Below, piece by piece: positions 7,332 to 9,143 of a DNA stretch of 9,143 bases (the stretch's first letter is position 1; the number at the start of each line of letters is the position of its first letter). The stretch spans positions 1-9,143 of the forward strand of contig DASPLH010000281.1 of NCBI GenBank assembly GCA_035627675.1, in the 5' to 3' direction. The notes under the pieces are model-generated. The model was not told the DNA's origin and did no database searches. It saw nothing but the letters and a program-made list of their open reading frames with translations. The translations under genes were made by a program, and so were the position numbers. This DNA is from DASPLH01 sp035627675. Lineage in GTDB: Bacteria; Acidobacteriota; Terriglobia; Terriglobales; Acidobacteriaceae.

Positions 7332-7463
7332 ATGGCGATGCAAAGGTCCCTACATCCAGCATAGCAAGTTGGGTGGGGTGAAGCGCTCATGGGATGAAGA
7401 ACTGGATTTGGCTTGGAATGAGGGAGTTGTGCGAGATGACGCGCGTGGTAGGGGTTGACACGG

Positions 7464-7709
7464 CTAGCGATCTTCGCGTTCGACCGCGCCGCGCCCTCGC
7501 GTCTCAGAGGCTAGCGACTCGACAAAGGAAGCGTACTCGGATGCCGGTAACCACGCGCGAATCGTGCGGTAGCCATGCAACTCATTTGGACCGGCACCTG
7601 TGATGTACCCCCGGCGAGTGATCAATGCAACCACAGCAGAGCCCACGAATTCTTCCGGCACGACTAACGCGAACGGAGACGTCGGCTGGTTCGGGCTCAT
7701 AAGCACCAT
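7464..7709 (-). CDS. Stand-alone EF-G domain V (EFG_C-like) small protein
   Basis: The frame encodes 81 residues from ATG 7709 (MVLMSPNQPTSPFALVVPEE). Residues from about 13 align well by eye with the C-terminal domain of elongation factor G: FALVVPEEFVGSAVVALITRRG matches the EF-G ...V-x-TPEE-x-x-G-x-V-x-x-L-x-x-RRG strand-helix. RTIRAWLPASEYASFVESLA and ETRGRG match the ...I-x-A-x-V-P-x-S-E-M-F-x-Y-x-x-x-L-R-S-x-T-x-GR segment. The order is that of the beta-alpha-beta-beta-alpha ferredoxin-like fold, but the final strand after GRG is cut to AVEREDR. No GTPase or other EF-G domain is encoded nearby in any frame, so it is either a genuine single-domain protein or a relic. Its function is unknown; ribosome or GTPase-partner binding is only a guess. 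The frame is open upstream to 7844, but that part reads through hairpins and shows no homology. The strong GGAGGAG fits an out-of-frame ATG 7725 better than ATG 7709. Confidence 0.7.
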   Translation of the reverse strand: MVLMSPNQPTSPFALVVPEEFVGSAVVALITRRGYITGAGPNELHGYRTIRAWLPASEYASFVESLASETRGRGAVEREDR

Positions 7710-7730
7710 CGACGAATCGCGCCATATGCA

Positions 7731-7737
7731 CTCCTCC
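7731..7737 (-). promoter_or_regulatory. Strong Shine-Dalgarno GGAGGAG before the EFG_C-like gene
   Basis: GGAGGAG is one of the best ribosome binding sites in the window. It is 5 nt before ATG 7725, which opens a 48-codon frame without recognisable homology, and 21 nt before ATG 7709, the first ATG near it in the EFG_C frame. GATAAT at 7749-7744 just upstream could be a -10 element, but no matching -35 is seen. Confidence 0.5.
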
Positions 7738-7751
7738 GGCGGGATTATCGC

Positions 7752-7812
7752 ACCGTTCAGACGGTCATGTAGGCCCAGCCGCCCTCGGCTGGGCGGCGAG
7801 CCCCGAAGGGCT
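7752..7812. repeat. Cluster of three short hairpins (REP-like)
   Basis: Three perfect inverted repeats lie in 61 bp between the membrane-protein gene and the EFG_C-like gene: ACCGT/ACGGT (7752-7765, 4-nt loop), GCCCAGCCG/CGGCTGGGC (7773-7794, 4-nt loop) and AGCCC/GGGCT (7799-7812, CGAA loop). The middle one is a strong GC hairpin. No T-tract follows on either strand, so it is not a standard intrinsic terminator, though it may protect or end the upstream mRNA. The pair of adjacent GC hairpins looks like a dispersed REP/BIME-type element. Confidence 0.55.
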
Positions 7813-7871
7813 ACTATCCGGACGCAATCCTCGGAGCTACGCAACCCTGACCAGCGTGATGCCCTTCCAGT

Positions 7872-8714
7872 TCATCGAACCACCATGCTCCGGGCCAGGA
7901 TCACAGCCAGCACATAGCCCACCGCATAGCTCGGCAGCGTCGTCGCGAGGAGTATTACTCTCGCGCGTTTCGAATCGCTGTGTAGGAGTTCGAATGAAGC
8001 GATCAGCGCGAACGCCGCGATGCCGATCGCTGCCGTCAGGCCGATGCTGCGAACGGATGCACCGGCCAGGCATCCCAGCCAAAGACTGGATGAACCTGCA
8101 AGAAGCTTGAGGGCTGGCCAGCGGCGCCGCGAGAGTGCCTCGGCCGTGACGTCGGTTTCTTCGTGCTCTCCATGCTGGCCGTCATAGACGCGCACGATGC
8201 GGAGTTCGATTCCCGCCGCGCGACTGAGGTTTGCCACTGCGATTGTCGGGTCGACGCCGCTGAAGTCGCCGGGCAGCATCGTATGCACGCCGCTCGACTC
8301 GACCATCCAAAGCGTAGTCCGCAGCTGCTGAGCACGATCATTGTCAAAGAAGGCATCGCCGGTCTCGATTCGGCACTCCAGCCGCGAGCCGGGCGAAAAC
8401 GCCACTTCGGCTTTGTCGAGTCCGAAGTTGTATGCCGGTGCCGGAAGGGCGGTGAGGCGTCCGCCACGGATCTCCAGGATCGGCACGGTGCTCCAGTCGC
8501 GCAAGTCCCACTTTTGCCGCCAAAGCCAGAACACGATACCAGCGCTCGGCAGCAGGACGAGCACCGCAATGAGAGGCGAACCATTCTCTCGCCAATGACG
8601 CAGAGTGAGCAGTGTGAGTATCAAGAACACCGGAACGGCAATGAGCAGTAGGAGCGGCCAGTAAGACTGCGGCCGCGCCAGCGGTATGCGCATTACGTCG
8701 CTATTGCCGTTCAT
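7872..8714 (-). CDS. Membrane protein of unknown function
   Basis: I do not recognise this 280-residue protein. It has two N-terminal membrane segments (about 19-38 and 47-66), then a soluble middle domain of about 130 residues (70-200) with mixed charge and the pattern WSTVPILEIRGGRLTALPAP. A C-terminal membrane block follows (about 203-221, 223-243 and 252-274). No catalytic motif is evident. ATG 8714 is chosen as the first in the frame; its RBS is weak (AGAAAG about 7 nt upstream). It begins 17 bp after the stop of the upstream membrane-protein gene, so the two are probably one operon. A 12-codon frame (MNWKGITLVRVA) overlaps its stop as ATGA, but I consider that chance. Confidence 0.85.
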   Translation of the reverse strand: MNGNSDVMRIPLARPQSYWPLLLLIAVPVFLILTLLTLRHWRENGSPLIAVLVLLPSAGIVFWLWRQKWDLRDWSTVPILEIRGGRLTALPAPAYNFGLDKAEVAFSPGSRLECRIETGDAFFDNDRAQQLRTTLWMVESSGVHTMLPGDFSGVDPTIAVANLSRAAGIELRIVRVYDGQHGEHEETDVTAEALSRRRWPALKLLAGSSSLWLGCLAGASVRSIGLTAAIGIAAFALIASFELLHSDSKRARVILLATTLPSYAVGYVLAVILARSMVVR

Positions 8715-8731
8715 AAGACTAGCTTTCTAAA

Positions 8732-9112
8732 TCAATGGGGGATCAAAAGTACTACAGCTACAAGCATCGCGCAGGCGAGCATCACGAGTTCTGGGCGGGT
8801 CATTCGCTTACGTCGGATGATCCAGAACAGAAGCGCGATACACAACCACAGCATCAGGATGTAAGAAGAGATCAGTCCAAGAATGGCAAAACCCGCGTAG
8901 CCGTGAAACAAGGCGAACCCGACCGCTTGCGGACCTCGCGTCCAAGTCAATACAGTCAACTCCCACGCAATTCGACCAGAAAACAACAGAGCGAAAGGCG
9001 AGACGCCCCACCAAACCACATCCATCCACTCGGGCAGATTCCGTTCGTATCTCGACTTGGGTGTCTCGCTCTCCACGCCGGCAGTGTACGTCCAACGCAT
9101 CGATTGTTCCAC
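8732..9112 (-). CDS. Small membrane protein of unknown function
   Basis: This 126-codon frame encodes an N-terminal hydrophilic segment (about 1-30) and three or four membrane segments (about 32-52, 64-82, 83-99 and 107-124). A positively charged loop, RRKRMTRPE (100-108), is probably cytoplasmic. No family is recognised. The first start in the window is GTG 9112, without an RBS. ATG 9100, five codons in, has a weak GGAA upstream and may be the true start. The frame stays open to the window edge, so the gene could also begin outside. Its close spacing to the following membrane-protein gene suggests the two work together. Confidence 0.75.
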   Translation of the reverse strand: MEQSMRWTYTAGVESETPKSRYERNLPEWMDVVWWGVSPFALLFSGRIAWELTVLTWTRGPQAVGFALFHGYAGFAILGLISSYILMLWLCIALLFWIIRRKRMTRPELVMLACAMLVAVVLLIPH

Positions 9113-9143
9113 ATGTATGAACTGCCCGAGCGAAGCGAGGCCG

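Larger units (their letters stand above)
7080..7463. other. 384-bp intergenic region, no gene seen
   Basis: No reading frame here has an RBS plus recognisable protein. The frames that are open run through repeats. It holds, from low to high coordinates, the hairpin by the phosphatase RBS, an inverted repeat (7159-7178), a direct repeat ATATTTG at 7238-7244 and 7252-7258 (14-bp period, in an AT-rich island unlike its surroundings), and an 8-bp tandem repeat array (7292-7331). No convincing sigma-70 promoter or terminator was found, although the phosphatase promoter should lie here. Confidence 0.7.

Noticed and set aside
7004..7390. Minus-strand frame of 128 codons across the intergenic region
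   Set aside because: It reads through the tandem repeat and overlaps the start of the phosphatase, has no RBS of note and no homology.
7837..7875. 12-codon frame overlapping the stop of the larger membrane protein as ATGA
   Set aside because: Too short, no RBS and no known peptide; such overlaps arise often by chance.
1..9143. CRISPR arrays, transposases, phage genes or rRNA/tRNA genes
   Set aside because: None was seen. The only tandem repeat has 8-bp units without spacers, and no mobile-element protein is encoded.

Overview
The window is GC-rich bacterial DNA. All seven genes I can support lie on the minus strand, so transcription runs from high to low coordinates. The gene set and style fit an Acidobacteriota (Terriglobia-like) genome: a one-chain pyruvate:ferredoxin oxidoreductase (PFOR) overlapping a dihydroorotate dehydrogenase-like gene, a GAF/SpoIIE phosphatase, an orphan lipoprotein and small GC-rich hairpin repeats. 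That placement is an inference from gene content and composition; there is no rRNA or other marker gene here.

Layout in order of transcription. (1) 9112-7872: two membrane proteins of unknown function, 17 bp apart and probably co-transcribed. (2) About 7870-7731: a spacer with three short hairpins, two of them GC-rich and REP-like. (3) 7709-7464: a small gene whose product looks like EF-G domain V (the EFG_C fold) standing alone. (4) 7463-7080: a 384-bp non-coding stretch with a five-unit 8-bp tandem repeat, a direct repeat and hairpins. (5) 7079-5832: a GAF-SpoIIE/RsbU-type PP2C phosphatase. (6) 5707-4832: an unrecognised Cys-containing lipoprotein, preceded by a near-perfect palindrome and followed by a good intrinsic terminator. 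(7) 4738-4582: a regulatory region with a perfect TGTGA-N6-TCACA (CRP/FNR-family) site placed as in a class II activated promoter. (8) 4581-931: nifJ (PFOR), with every diagnostic cofactor residue in place. (9) 938 to the window edge: a DHOD-like flavoprotein gene overlapping the nifJ stop by 8 bp and lacking the usual DHOD catalytic Cys/Ser.

The metabolic core is the nifJ-DHOD-like pair, translationally coupled and apparently under a CRP/FNR-type activator. PFOR converts pyruvate and CoA to acetyl-CoA, CO2 and reduced ferredoxin. The flavoprotein's role is unknown, but the overlap suggests a linked redox function. The other genes show no obvious pathway link to it. The points most worth a second look are the CRP-type promoter, the stand-alone EF-G domain V protein, the non-canonical DHOD active site, and two genes whose best ribosome binding site points to an ATG one base out of frame with the main ORF.
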